The notes under the pieces were generated by a model. The model saw only the letters and a program-made list of their open reading frames with translations. It did not search any database and was not told the DNA's origin. A stretch of DNA of 64,000 nucleotides from Kitasatospora setae KM-6054 (GTDB lineage: Bacteria; Actinomycetota; Actinomycetes; Streptomycetales; Streptomycetaceae). Within the stretch, counting starts at the first letter, position 1, and every line of letters begins with the position of its first letter. The translations under genes and the position numbers were made by a program. The stretch covers positions 4,092,001 through 4,156,000 of the forward strand of contig NC_016109.1 of assembly GCF_000269985.1 (NCBI RefSeq), given 5' to 3'. Below are positions 15,164 to 23,219 of this stretch, in pieces.

Positions 15164-15690
15164 CCGGCGGCGTGGCCGGTACGGGCGGCGGTACCGACGG
15201 CGGGGCGCGGGCCGAGGCGCTGCGGGAGCGCTACCGGGAGACGCTGGGCGCCGTCCCGCCCGCCGTGGAGGACCGGCTGCGGGTGGCCCTGGCGTTCGGG
15301 CGGCTGCCCACCGAGGAGGCGTTCACCGCGCTGCGGCACGTCGTGCTGGCCGACAGTCCGCTCGGTGGGCGGGTGCAGCAGCTGGTCCACTTCGGGCAGT
15401 TGCTGGCGCTCGGCCGGGCCGAGCCCGCCCGGATCCACGCCCGGGGCGCGCTGCACGCGGGCGCCTCGCCCGCCGAGCTGATCGGCGTCGCGGAGACCGC
15501 GCTGATCACCTCGGGCACGCCCGCGTACGCGCTCGGCCTGGAGATCGTCGTCGAGTTGCTGTCCGATCCGCCGACGCCCGGGACGGGCGGGGCTGACCGC
15601 CGCTCGCCGTGCCGAGTGGGCGGGCAGGCCGGAGGATGGCAGGGTCCGGTATCCCCGTTGGGCCAGGAGGGTTCCCGTGAAGGAGCTTGA
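15160..15690 (+). CDS. Carboxymuconolactone decarboxylase (CMD) family protein
   Basis: 176 residues, AhpD/CMD-like all-helical fold: LRVALAFGRLPTEEAFTALR, RVQQLVHFGQLLALGRAEPA, IHARGALHAGASPAELIGVA. No CxxC peroxidase pair is present, so it is a CMD-type enzyme rather than AhpD. The gene starts within the aldolase stop and runs 14 bp into the next gene, unusually long overlap; the last about 40 residues are low complexity. Linkage with a class II aldolase suggests degradation of a small organic acid or aromatic-derived compound (inference). Confidence 0.8.
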   Translation: MTGGVAGTGGGTDGGARAEALRERYRETLGAVPPAVEDRLRVALAFGRLPTEEAFTALRHVVLADSPLGGRVQQLVHFGQLLALGRAEPARIHARGALHAGASPAELIGVAETALITSGTPAYALGLEIVVELLSDPPTPGTGGADRRSPCRVGGQAGGWQGPVSPLGQEGSREGA

Positions 15691-15934
15691 GTTCACCCAG
15701 AAGCGGACGCTGTCGCGGACCGAGGCCGCCGACCAGTTGGAGGCGCTGGCGGCCGCGATCAGGCGGGGCGGGCAGGCCGAGCTGGAGCTCGGGCCCGGCC
15801 GGCTGACCGTGCGGATCCCCGACGAGCTGCGGACCGAGATCGAGGTCGAGCTGGACGGCGACGAGATCGAGCTGGAGATCGAGATGTCCTGGCGCACCGG
15901 GCAGCCGGAGGGCTCCGGGGAGTCGGCGGACTGA
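15677..15934 (+). CDS. Amphi-Trp domain protein
   Basis: 85-residue acidic protein: MKELEFTQKRTLSRTEAADQ, LEALAAAIRRGGQAELELGP, then alternating Glu/Leu strands IEVELDGDEIELEIEMSW. This matches the amphi-Trp domain family, a small protein of unknown function found near aldolase/CMD-type or stress genes. GTG 15677 has CAGGAGGG upstream. It overlaps the CMD gene by 14 bp. Confidence 0.8.
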   Translation: MKELEFTQKRTLSRTEAADQLEALAAAIRRGGQAELELGPGRLTVRIPDELRTEIEVELDGDEIELEIEMSWRTGQPEGSGESAD

Positions 15935-15979
15935 GCAGGGCACGGAGGAAGCGGAGGGCCGAGCGGAAGGCCGACCCGG

Positions 15980-16321
15980 CTGCGCGACGAGGGCGTCATC
16001 AGGGCGTGGGGCCTCGGCGTCGACCGCACCGAGCCGATCGAGCCGGCCGCCGGGCCCGACCGGGTCCGGGCCCTCGTCGGCGGCTTCGGCTCGCGGCCCG
16101 GCCGGCTGCCGTCCATCCCCGGGAGCACCGCGTTCGCAGGCGGCCGGGTGCGCCGGCTCGCCGACCCCGGGGGCGAGGTCATCGTCGAGCGGCCGGTCGG
16201 CTTCGACGAGGCCGAGCGGTCGTACGGCTGCCCGATCCGGCAGGCCCCGTTCCCGGTCGAGCTGTTCACCCGGGTCTACGCCGACGGCCTGGACGCCCCG
16301 CACCGGGCACCGGCCGGCTGA
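15980..16321 (+). pseudogene. Gene debris: aldo/keto reductase piece joined to SRPBCC piece
   Basis: One frame without a start codon reads LRDEGVIRAWGLGVDRTEPI, the typical middle of an aldo/keto reductase, and then, in the same frame, GGFGSRPGRLPSIPGSTAF followed by GGRVRRLADPGGEVIVERPV, FDEAERSYGCPIRQAPFPVE, matching SRPBCC/polyketide-cyclase-like proteins (usually IGGFGSLPDWLP and RSYSYRI). Both halves are truncated and carry substitutions at conserved positions. Probably a deletion fused two neighbouring genes and the product decayed. Confidence 0.65.
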
Positions 16322-16348
16322 ACCGCCCGGACGCGCCGGCGGGCGCCC

Positions 16349-16412
16349 GGGCATCCGGGCATCCGGGCATCCGGGCATCCGGGCATCCGGGCATCCGGGC
16401 ATCCGGGCATCC
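16349..16412. repeat. Octamer array (GGGCATCC)8
   Basis: Eight perfect tandem copies of GGGCATCC between the debris and the MerR-methyltransferase promoter. Because 8 is not a multiple of 3, it is unlikely to be coding. Copy number would be expected to vary between strains. Confidence 0.95.
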
Positions 16413-16416
16413 GGGC

Positions 16417-16447
16417 TTGACCCTGACACCGTGTGATGCCGGATAGT
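16417..16447 (+). promoter_or_regulatory. MerR-type promoter, leaderless start
   Basis: TTGACC (16417-16422) and GATAGT (16442-16447) are separated by 19 bp, the stretched spacer typical of MerR-controlled promoters. The spacer holds an imperfect dyad TGACAC-C-GTGTGA. The GTG start at 16455 lies 7 bp after the -10 with no ribosome site, predicting a leaderless mRNA and autoregulation. Confidence 0.6.
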
Positions 16448-16454
16448 CACCGGC

Positions 16455-17576
16455 GTGGAAGAGCACGAACGACTGACCGTGGGGCGGGTCGCCGAGCTGT
16501 CCGGGGCGAGTGTGCGGATGCTGCACCACTACGACCGGATCGGGCTGGTCCGGCCGTCCGCGCGGACCTCCGCCGGGTACCGGGCGTACTCGGCGGGGGA
16601 CGTGGAACGGCTGCGCGAGGTGCTCGCCTTCCGCCGGCTGGGGTTCGGGCTGCGGGAGATCGCGGACCTGGTCGACGACCCGGCCGCGGACACCGCCGCG
16701 CGACTGCGGCGGCTGCGCGGCCTGCTGGTCGAGCAGCGGGACCGGACGGCCGCGATGGTGGCCGCCATCGACCGGGAACTGGAGGGGCGGGCCATGGGGA
16801 TCAGGACCACGCCGGAGGAGCAACTGAAGGTGCTGGGAGCAAGGTTGTACGAGCGGATCGGGCTCGACTACCCGGCCACCCGGCGGACCGAGCCGCGGAT
16901 CGCCGCCCGGATCCAGCAGGCGCTCGGCGACGCCCGGACGGTGCTCAACGTCGGGGCGGGCACCGGTTCGTACGAGCCGGCCGACCGGGAGGTGATCGCG
17001 GTCGAGCCGTCCGCGGTGATGCGGGCCCAGCGGCCGGCCGGCGCCGCGCCCTGCGTGGCCGCGAACGCGGAGCGGCTGCCGTTCCCGGACGACGCCTTCG
17101 ACGCCGCGATGGCCGTCAGCACCGTGCACCACTGGCCGGACCCGATCGCCGGGCTGCGCGAGATGCGCCGGGTGGCCCGGCGGGTGGTGGTCTTCACCTA
17201 CGACGCCGACACCCCCGGCTGGCTGGACCGGTTCTGGCTCACCCGCGACTACCTGCCCGAGTTCGGCGCGCTGCTCGCCGACCGGCCCTCGCTGGCGGAC
17301 ATGGCCCGGGCGATCGGCGGCCGGGCCGAGCCCGTGCCGGTGCCGTGGGACTGCGCGGACGGCTTCTTCGAAGCGCACTGGCGCCGCCCCGAGGCGTACC
17401 TGGACGAGCGGGTGCGCCGCGCGGTGTCGGTGTGGACCAGGGTCGGGGCGCGGGCCGAGCGGCGCGCGGTGGACGGCCTGCGCGCCGACCTGGACTCGGG
17501 CCGCTGGGCCGAGCGCAACCGCGAACTGGCGGCGCTGGACTCGGCCGAGCTGGGCCTGCGGCTGCTGGTGGGCTGA
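16455..17576 (+). CDS. MerR regulator fused to SAM-dependent methyltransferase
   Basis: 373 residues. Residues 1-115 form a complete MerR winged helix and coiled coil (LTVGRVAELSGASVRMLHHY, GLVRPSARTSAGYRAYSAGD, LRRLRGLLVEQRDRTAAMVA). After the linker GIRTTPEEQLKVLG the protein continues as a class I methyltransferase: the SAM loop TVLNVGAGTGSYE, EVIAVEPSAVM, the motif AERLPFPDDAFDAAM and STVHHWPDPIAGLREMRRV. Sensor domains of MerR proteins are normally ligand-binding; here an enzyme domain takes that place, so SAM or the methylated substrate may control DNA binding (inference). Promoter geometry suggests autoregulation. Confidence 0.87.
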   Translation: MEEHERLTVGRVAELSGASVRMLHHYDRIGLVRPSARTSAGYRAYSAGDVERLREVLAFRRLGFGLREIADLVDDPAADTAARLRRLRGLLVEQRDRTAAMVAAIDRELEGRAMGIRTTPEEQLKVLGARLYERIGLDYPATRRTEPRIAARIQQALGDARTVLNVGAGTGSYEPADREVIAVEPSAVMRAQRPAGAAPCVAANAERLPFPDDAFDAAMAVSTVHHWPDPIAGLREMRRVARRVVVFTYDADTPGWLDRFWLTRDYLPEFGALLADRPSLADMARAIGGRAEPVPVPWDCADGFFEAHWRRPEAYLDERVRRAVSVWTRVGARAERRAVDGLRADLDSGRWAERNRELAALDSAELGLRLLVG

Positions 17577-17737
17577 GTACGGCCGCGACCCGCGCACCGC
17601 GCACCGCGTACCGCCCGGGCTACCGCCGTTCCCCCCCGGGCTACCGCCGCTCCCCGCCGGTGCGCGACACTCGGGGCCGGGCCACCTCCCGCGGCGGACG
17701 CCGGGCCGGAGGGGGCCGAGGACCGGGAGGGCGAGCG

Positions 17738-18985
17738 GTGACGGACGGCAGCACGGCCACGGATCGGGCGGCGGTCCCCGCGCAGCGGGGGGCCGGGGAG
17801 GCGCGGCCGCGGCGACGGCGGCGGGCCGGGGCGCGGCGGCTGGGGGTGTTGGTGGCCGCGCTGGTGCTGCTGGTGCTGCCGCCGTGGTGGACGCTGCTGG
17901 CGGCCGGGACGGACTGGCCGCTGCCGGTGGTGGCGGCCGGGACGGCGGCGCTGGTGGGCTGGGCGGTGGGGTTCCCGTTCCTGATGCTGGCGGGGCACCG
18001 GTCGAGCTCGCGGGACGACCGGGCGGCCCGGGTCGCGGACACCAGCCTCGGCGTGGTCTGGGTGCTGTGGACCTGTTCGGTGCTGGGCGCCGTCGCGGAC
18101 GGGCTGCTGGCCGGGTTCGGCGTCGGCGGGAGCGGCGGGAGCGGCCGGGCCCGGCTGGTCGCGGCGGCCGTGCTGGTGCTGGCGGCGGTCCTGCTGGGCT
18201 GGGGGTACCACGAGGCGATGCGGGTGCCCCGGGTGCGGCGGCTGGACGTCCGGCTGCCGCGCCTGGGCCAGGGCCTGGACGGCCTGCGGGTGGTGCTGCT
18301 GGCCGACACCCACTACGGGCCGATCGACCGGGCGGCCTGGTCGGCGAAGGTCACCGAGCTGGTGAACACGCTGGACGCGGACGTGGTGGTGCACGCCGGC
18401 GACATCGCGGACGGCACGCCGGAGCGCCGCCGCGCGCAGTCCGCGCCGCTCGGCGCGGTGCGGGCCGGGCTGGCCCGGGTGTACGTGACCGGCAACCACG
18501 AGTACGGCAGCGAGGCGCAGGGCTGGCTGGACCGGATGTCCGAGCTCGGCTGGGACGCGCTGCACAACCGCCACCTGCGGGTGGAGCGCGGCGGCGACAC
18601 CCTGGTGCTGGCGGGCGTGGACGACGTCACCGCCGAGTCCTCCGGCCTGGCCGGGCACCGCGCCGACCTGGCCGCCGCGCTGGCCGGCGCCGACCCGGAG
18701 CTGCCGGTGCTGCTGGTCGCCCACCAGCCGAAGTACGTCGCCCGGGCCGCCGAGGCGGGCGTCGACCTGCAGCTCTCCGGGCACACCCACGGCGGCCAGA
18801 TCTGGCCGTTCCGCTACCTGGTCCGGCTCGACCAGCCGGTGGTGCGCGGCCTGAGCCGGCACGGCGACCGCACCCTGCTCTACACCAGCGGCGGCACCGG
18901 CTTCTGGGGCCCGCCGTTCCGGGTGTTCGCGCCGAGCGAGGTCACCGTGCTGACCCTGCGCGCGGGCGGCCCGGAGGATCAGTAG
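17738..18985 (+). CDS. Membrane-anchored metallophosphoesterase
   Basis: 415 residues. Several N-terminal membrane segments (about 33-50, 60-85, 108-125, 145-160), then a calcineurin-like phosphoesterase domain from about 180 on. Metal-binding motifs: LADTHYGP (D-x-H), HAGDIADG (G-D), TGNHEYG (G-N-H-E), LLVAHQPK (H) and SGHTHGGQIWPF (G-H-T-H). Similar to YkuE/YaeI phosphodiesterases, which act on membrane lipid or cell-wall intermediates. GTG 17738 follows GGGAGGG. It converges on, and overlaps by 7 bp, the LysR gene. Confidence 0.9.
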   Translation: MTDGSTATDRAAVPAQRGAGEARPRRRRRAGARRLGVLVAALVLLVLPPWWTLLAAGTDWPLPVVAAGTAALVGWAVGFPFLMLAGHRSSSRDDRAARVADTSLGVVWVLWTCSVLGAVADGLLAGFGVGGSGGSGRARLVAAAVLVLAAVLLGWGYHEAMRVPRVRRLDVRLPRLGQGLDGLRVVLLADTHYGPIDRAAWSAKVTELVNTLDADVVVHAGDIADGTPERRRAQSAPLGAVRAGLARVYVTGNHEYGSEAQGWLDRMSELGWDALHNRHLRVERGGDTLVLAGVDDVTAESSGLAGHRADLAAALAGADPELPVLLVAHQPKYVARAAEAGVDLQLSGHTHGGQIWPFRYLVRLDQPVVRGLSRHGDRTLLYTSGGTGFWGPPFRVFAPSEVTVLTLRAGGPEDQ

Positions 18986-19908
18986 CGGGCCCAGTCGGGG
19001 ACCCAGGCGTCCGGGGCGGCCGGGGTCGCGGCGGCCGCCAGGTGGGCCAGCAGGGCGGGCAGCGCGGGGTGCGGGTTGTCGCGGTGGCGGAGCAGCGAGT
19101 GCGGGTAGACCGGGACGGGGTCGGTGACCGGGACGCGGCGCAGCCCGTACGAGGTGGGCCAGACCAGCCGGGTGTCCTCGCCCATGAAGGTGGCCAGGGC
19201 CGGGGTGTCGGCGATGGTGTCGAGCAGGGCGTCGGAGCCGAAGTTGGGGCCGGTCGACTCGATGGTGAGGCCGAACCCGGCGGCCAGCGCCTCGTAGTAG
19301 GCGCCCCACTCGCTGCCGGGACGGATGCCGGGCATCCAGATCCGGTGGCCGGCGAGGTCGGCGAGCGGGACGGAGCGGGCGGCGGCCAGGGCGTGGCCGG
19401 GGCCGGTGAGCAGGTCGAGGCGCTCGGCGGTGACGGGGGTGGCGGTGAGGTCGTCGGGCAGCGGGCGGCCGGGCATCGCGACGGCCCGGAAGGACGCGTC
19501 GATGGTGCCGGAGCGGAGCGCGGCGACCGCGTCCTCGATGTCGACCAGCATCACGATGTCCAACTCGACGCCGGGGTGGGCGCGGTGGAAGGAGCGCATC
19601 AGCCGGGCCGCCGCGCCGCGCGAGTTGAGCACGTCGACCCGGAGCGGCCGGCCGCCGGGGCGGACCGAGGCGGCGGCCCGGTCGGCGACCCGGAGCAGTT
19701 CGCGGGCGTGCGGCAGGAACGCCTGCCCGTCGACGGTGGGTTCGACGCCGCGCGGGGTGCGGGTGAACAGCCGGGCGCCGAGGTCGCGCTCCAGTCCGGC
19801 GACGCGCTTGGAGACGGCCTGCTGGGTGATGGCCAGGTCGGTGGCGGCCTTCTGGAACTGGCCCGACTCGGCGACGGCGACGTAGGTGCGTACGGCTTCG
19901 AGGTCCAT
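18979..19908 (-). CDS. LysR family transcriptional regulator
   Basis: 309-residue regulator. The N-terminal HTH is MDLEAVRTYVAVAESGQFQK, ATDLAITQQAVSKRVAGLER, LGARLFTRTPRGVEPT; the remainder is the two-lobed effector domain. ATG 19908 was preferred over a start 7 codons upstream because the family begins at MDLE. It is divergent from the lamin-tail gene (221-bp gap) and overlaps the metallophosphoesterase 3' end. Target unknown. Confidence 0.92.
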   Translation of the reverse strand: MDLEAVRTYVAVAESGQFQKAATDLAITQQAVSKRVAGLERDLGARLFTRTPRGVEPTVDGQAFLPHARELLRVADRAAASVRPGGRPLRVDVLNSRGAAARLMRSFHRAHPGVELDIVMLVDIEDAVAALRSGTIDASFRAVAMPGRPLPDDLTATPVTAERLDLLTGPGHALAAARSVPLADLAGHRIWMPGIRPGSEWGAYYEALAAGFGLTIESTGPNFGSDALLDTIADTPALATFMGEDTRLVWPTSYGLRRVPVTDPVPVYPHSLLRHRDNPHPALPALLAHLAAAATPAAPDAWVPDWARY

Positions 19909-20129
19909 GGCGGCCACCCTACTGAACAACGGAAGGTTGTGGCCGTGGCGGTTGTGGGTTGTACGAGCTGCGGAAACGCGGCATCAGAGTCAACCGTTGC
20001 TTGTGGCCGGGCCGGTCCGCCCCGGTTGGCCCGAACCCGCCCCCGGGCACCCGGCGTTCCGACGGCCAGCGGCCGCGATTCAGCCCGCGTACACGCTGTC
20101 TCCATGTGGTGTCGCCAGAGTTCCGGCCC

Positions 20130-22103
20130 GTGCCCATTACACACTCGCGTGTCGGCGTCGCCTCCGTGTGCGCCCTCTCCCTCACCTTCTCCGGCCTGGT
20201 CGCCACCGGCCTGCTCGCCGCCCCGGCCGCCTCGGCGGCCGACCCGGCCGGCTACCAGAACGTGCGCATCAACGAGGTCACCTCGAACGGCAACGACACC
20301 GTCGAGCTGTACAACGGCGGCCCGGCGGCCGTCAGCATCAGCGGCTGGAAGATGGCCGACGACGGGTTCTCGCCGCAGACCTTCACCCCGTCCGCGAGCA
20401 GCATCCCGGCCGGCGGCTTCGTCACCTTCGACTCGCCCAAGGGGCTGGGCGACTCGGACAAGGTGGTGATCTACACCGCCGACGGCACCGTGGTCGACCG
20501 GGTCGACTGGGCCGCCAACAAGGCCAAGCCCGCGATGGCCCGCTGCGGCGGCGACGGCACCGGCGCGTGGGTGACCACCACCACCGCCACCACCTTCGGC
20601 TCCGCGAACGCGGCCGGCTGCCCGGCGAGCGTCCCGGCCGCGAGCAAGGTCGTCGTCAACGAGGTCGGCTCGGACGGCTCCGACACCGTCGAGCTGTACA
20701 ACGGCGGCACCAGCGCGGTCAGCATCGGCTCCTGGAGGTACGTGGACAACGACACCACGCACACCGCGGCCACCGTCTCGGCCTCCTCCCCGAGCACCAC
20801 CAGCATCCCGGCCGGCGGCTACGCCACGTTCAACTCGACCCTCGGCCTGGGGAGCAACGACTCGCTGTTCCTGATCGACGGCAGCGGCAACACCGTCGAC
20901 TCGACCACCTGGGCCGCCGCCGGCGCCTCGCCCTCCGACGAGCGCTGCGCCGCCGGCTTCCGGACCTCCGCGAACGCCACCTTCGGCGCCGTGAACTCCT
21001 GCGTCGGCAGCAGCCCGGGCGGCGGCGCCGGCGGCGGCAGCACCGGCCGGCTGCTCGGCGGCGGCGGCGCGCTCACCAGCGGCTGCACCCCCGAGGCGCC
21101 CGGCGGCACCGGCTCCGCCCCGGCCGGCACCCAGTCCTGGCCCGGCGGCCCGGACGTGACCATCGCCGACAACGTCTGCGCGTTCACCACCTCCACCGGC
21201 CCGGAGGGCCGCGACGTCAGCGGCCTGGCCTTCGACCCGGCCAACCCGTCCGTGCTGTGGGCCGCGAAGAACAAGAACTGGCTGTACAAGCTGGTCAAGA
21301 GCAACGGCAAGTGGATCCCGGACGCCACCTGGAGCGCCACCGGCAAGCAGATCCGGTTCGCGGGCGGCACCGGCCAGCCCGACTCCGAGGGCCTGACCGT
21401 CGGCGGCAACGGCCACGTCTACGTGACCTCCGAGCGCGACAACGCCAACAACACCGCGCCGAAGGACACCATCATGGAGTTCGACCCGACCGCCACCGGC
21501 AGCGTCCTCACCCCGGTCCGCCAGTGGGACATGACCGCGCAGTTCCCGCAGCTCGACACCGGCAACAAGGACGACGCCAACCTCGGCTTCGAGGGCGTCG
21601 GCTTCGTCCCGGACAGCTGGCTGACCGCCAACGGCTGGACCGACCCGCTGACCGGCGCCGCCTACAACCCGGCGAACTACCCGCTGCACGGCGACGGCCT
21701 GTTCTTCGCCGGCCTGGAGTACGACGGCACCCTGCACGTCTACGGCCTCAACTCGGACGGCAGCTTCACCACCTTCGCCACCGTCTCCACCGGCAAGGCC
21801 GGCGTGATGGACGTGACCTACGACGCCGGCACCCAGCGGATCGTCGCCACCTGCGACAACACCTGCGGCGAGACCCACACCTTCCTGAAGGTGAACGCCT
21901 CCGGCGCGATCGTCCCGGACGTCACCTACACCAACCCGGCCGTCATGCCGGTCGACAACCTGGAGGGCTTCGCCCTCGCCCCGACCTCCACCTGCGCCGG
22001 CGGCTTCCGCGAGGCGGTCTGGAGCGACGACGGCGTCTACGGCTTCGGCACCGGCACCTCCTCGTACGGGCACGCCCTCTACAGCGGCACCTTCCCCTGC
22101 TGA
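20130..22103 (+). CDS. Secreted protein: two lamin-tail domains plus propeller-like domain
   Basis: 657 residues with a signal peptide (ALSLTFSGLVATGLLAAPAA, cleavage near ASA-ADP). Two lamin-tail (LTD) domains follow: VRINEVTSNGNDTVELYNGG at about 45-165 and VVVNEVGSDGSDTVELYNGG at about 175-290. A Gly-rich linker leads to a beta-propeller-like C-terminal domain (DVSGLAFDPANPSVLWAAKN, DSEGLTVGGNGHVYVTSERD, NLGFEGVGFVPDSWL) similar to esterase-like phytase or SdiA-regulated proteins. Extracellular, perhaps binding phosphate or polymer; substrate unknown. Starts at 20106 and 20109 (GTG) are alternatives; none has a strong ribosome site. Confidence 0.8.
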   Translation: MPITHSRVGVASVCALSLTFSGLVATGLLAAPAASAADPAGYQNVRINEVTSNGNDTVELYNGGPAAVSISGWKMADDGFSPQTFTPSASSIPAGGFVTFDSPKGLGDSDKVVIYTADGTVVDRVDWAANKAKPAMARCGGDGTGAWVTTTTATTFGSANAAGCPASVPAASKVVVNEVGSDGSDTVELYNGGTSAVSIGSWRYVDNDTTHTAATVSASSPSTTSIPAGGYATFNSTLGLGSNDSLFLIDGSGNTVDSTTWAAAGASPSDERCAAGFRTSANATFGAVNSCVGSSPGGGAGGGSTGRLLGGGGALTSGCTPEAPGGTGSAPAGTQSWPGGPDVTIADNVCAFTTSTGPEGRDVSGLAFDPANPSVLWAAKNKNWLYKLVKSNGKWIPDATWSATGKQIRFAGGTGQPDSEGLTVGGNGHVYVTSERDNANNTAPKDTIMEFDPTATGSVLTPVRQWDMTAQFPQLDTGNKDDANLGFEGVGFVPDSWLTANGWTDPLTGAAYNPANYPLHGDGLFFAGLEYDGTLHVYGLNSDGSFTTFATVSTGKAGVMDVTYDAGTQRIVATCDNTCGETHTFLKVNASGAIVPDVTYTNPAVMPVDNLEGFALAPTSTCAGGFREAVWSDDGVYGFGTGTSSYGHALYSGTFPC

Positions 22104-22119
22104 CCCCCTGAGCGACCCG

Positions 22120-22150
22120 GGCCCCGACCGCACTCCGCGCGGTCGGGGCC
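22120..22150 (+). terminator. Hairpin terminator
   Basis: GGCCCCGACCGC (22120-22131) pairs perfectly with GCGGTCGGGGCC (22139-22150), followed by TTCGGGCT. It separates the lamin-tail gene from the convergent regulator. Confidence 0.75.
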
Positions 22151-22159
22151 TTCGGGCTG

Positions 22160-22197
22160 CCGGGCCGCCGGGCCGCCGGGCCGCCGGGCCGCCGGGC
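22160..22197. repeat. Octamer array (GGGCCGCC)4
   Basis: Four tandem GGGCCGCC units plus a partial one, just beyond the terminator. The unit has the same length and similar sequence to the GGGCATCC array at 16349. Confidence 0.85.
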
Positions 22198-22205
22198 AAG
22201 GAAGT

Positions 22206-22961
22206 TCAGCGCTCCCCGGACTCCGACTCCTCCCCCGGCTCCGGCGCGGGCCTGGCGGAGAGCAGCTCGCGCGCCTGCTCGGCGGCGCGCAGCAGCATCT
22301 CGGAGAGGTGGTCGAGGAACCGGGCGACGTTCTCCAGCCGCTCACCGGCCGGAGTGCCCGTGCCGAGCACCGCGACGCCCTGCCGGGCGGTGGCGGCGAC
22401 CTCGGCGTTGGAGTGCGCGCTGGCCACCGCCGACTGGTACCAGATCTCCTCGTCCACCTGGTAGCGCTCGCGGCGGCGCTCGTCGCGCTCGCGGCGGATC
22501 ATCGACTGCTCGTCGAGGAAGGCCACCGCCTTGGAGATCGACGCCGGGCTGACCCGCAGCCGGTCGGCCAGTTCGGTGGCGGTGAGCGTGCCGGAGTCGG
22601 TGAGCAGCAGCGCGGCCAGCACCCGGGCGGGCATCCGGCTCAGGCCGGAGTGCATGAAGACGGTGGTGATCGTCTCCTCGAAGGCGTCGACGGCGGCGGG
22701 GTCGCGCCCGTCGTCCGGCCGGTCGGCGCGGCGCGGGTCGCGGGCCGGGGCGGCGCCGCTCCGGCGGTGGGCGCGGTGCTCGGTGGCGCGGTGGGCGAGG
22801 TCGGCCCGGTAGCCGGCCGGGCCGCCGTTGCGCAGGACCTCGCGGGTGACGGTCGAGGTCGGGCGGTCGAGCCGGCGGGCGATCTCCGCGTAGGCGAGGT
22901 CGTCGGCCAGCCCGAGCGCGATCTGCTGGCGTTCCTGCTGGGTGAGCCTGCCTCCCGGCAT
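22206..22961 (-). CDS. GbsR/MarR-type regulator with IS30-like HTH N-terminus
   Basis: 251 residues with two DNA-binding modules. The first (about 1-55, GRLTQQERQQIALGLADDLA, EIARRLDRPTSTVTREVLRN) is the HTH used by IS30-type transposases. The second (about 95-200, FMHSGLSRMPARVLAALLLT, TATELADRLRVSPASISKAV, MIRRERDERRRERYQVDEEI) is a GbsR/MarR winged helix. C-terminal helices (FLDHLSEMLLRAAEQARELL) likely dimerise. It is divergent from the DUF4097-ABC cluster, with several TTGCAA-based dyads between, so it is the likely repressor of that exporter and of itself. Confidence 0.88.
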   Translation of the reverse strand: MPGGRLTQQERQQIALGLADDLAYAEIARRLDRPTSTVTREVLRNGGPAGYRADLAHRATEHRAHRRSGAAPARDPRRADRPDDGRDPAAVDAFEETITTVFMHSGLSRMPARVLAALLLTDSGTLTATELADRLRVSPASISKAVAFLDEQSMIRRERDERRRERYQVDEEIWYQSAVASAHSNAEVAATARQGVAVLGTGTPAGERLENVARFLDHLSEMLLRAAEQARELLSARPAPEPGEESESGER

Positions 22962-23023
22962 CGGGCCCTCCTTCTGCGGTGCGTGTCGTTTCCGCGCCCA
23001 GCATAGCGTTCACCCTCATTTCA

Positions 23024-23147
23024 TTGCAACGATCACCTGTCCTGACGTTGCGTTACCTCCAGGATCGTTGCAACGATTTTGCTGCCGTGAGCTGCGGCGA
23101 TGCACCTTGATTGCAACAAGCTTGTTGCCTGACCCTTGAATGCAACG
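23024..23147. promoter_or_regulatory. Operator cluster between regulator and ABC exporter genes
   Basis: Two perfect palindromes, ATCGTTGCAACGAT (23064-23077) and GCAACAAGCTTGTTGC (23113-23128), and two half-sites, TTGCAACGAT (23024-23033) and TGCAACG (23141-23147). All share the TTGCAA/GCAAC core. The four sites cover both divergent promoters, consistent with cooperative binding by the GbsR/MarR protein. Confidence 0.7.
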
Positions 23148-23219
23148 TAGCGTTTCCATTGTCAGAAACGAAGCGGCGCCGCAGCCGGACAGCGCGGCGC
23201 GCACACCAGGGAGCACACC

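Noticed and set aside
13990..15690. Single long open frame spanning the aldolase region
   Set aside because: Only its last 176 codons (from GTG 15160) show the CMD family; the rest is out-of-frame to the MerR and aldolase genes.
16349..16412. CRISPR-like array
   Set aside because: Direct octamers with no spacers; a simple tandem repeat. No CRISPR array was seen anywhere in the window.
19599..22199. 866-codon minus-strand frame over the lamin-tail gene
   Set aside because: Gly/Val/Ala-rich antisense shadow; the opposite strand has a signal peptide and recognisable LTD domains.
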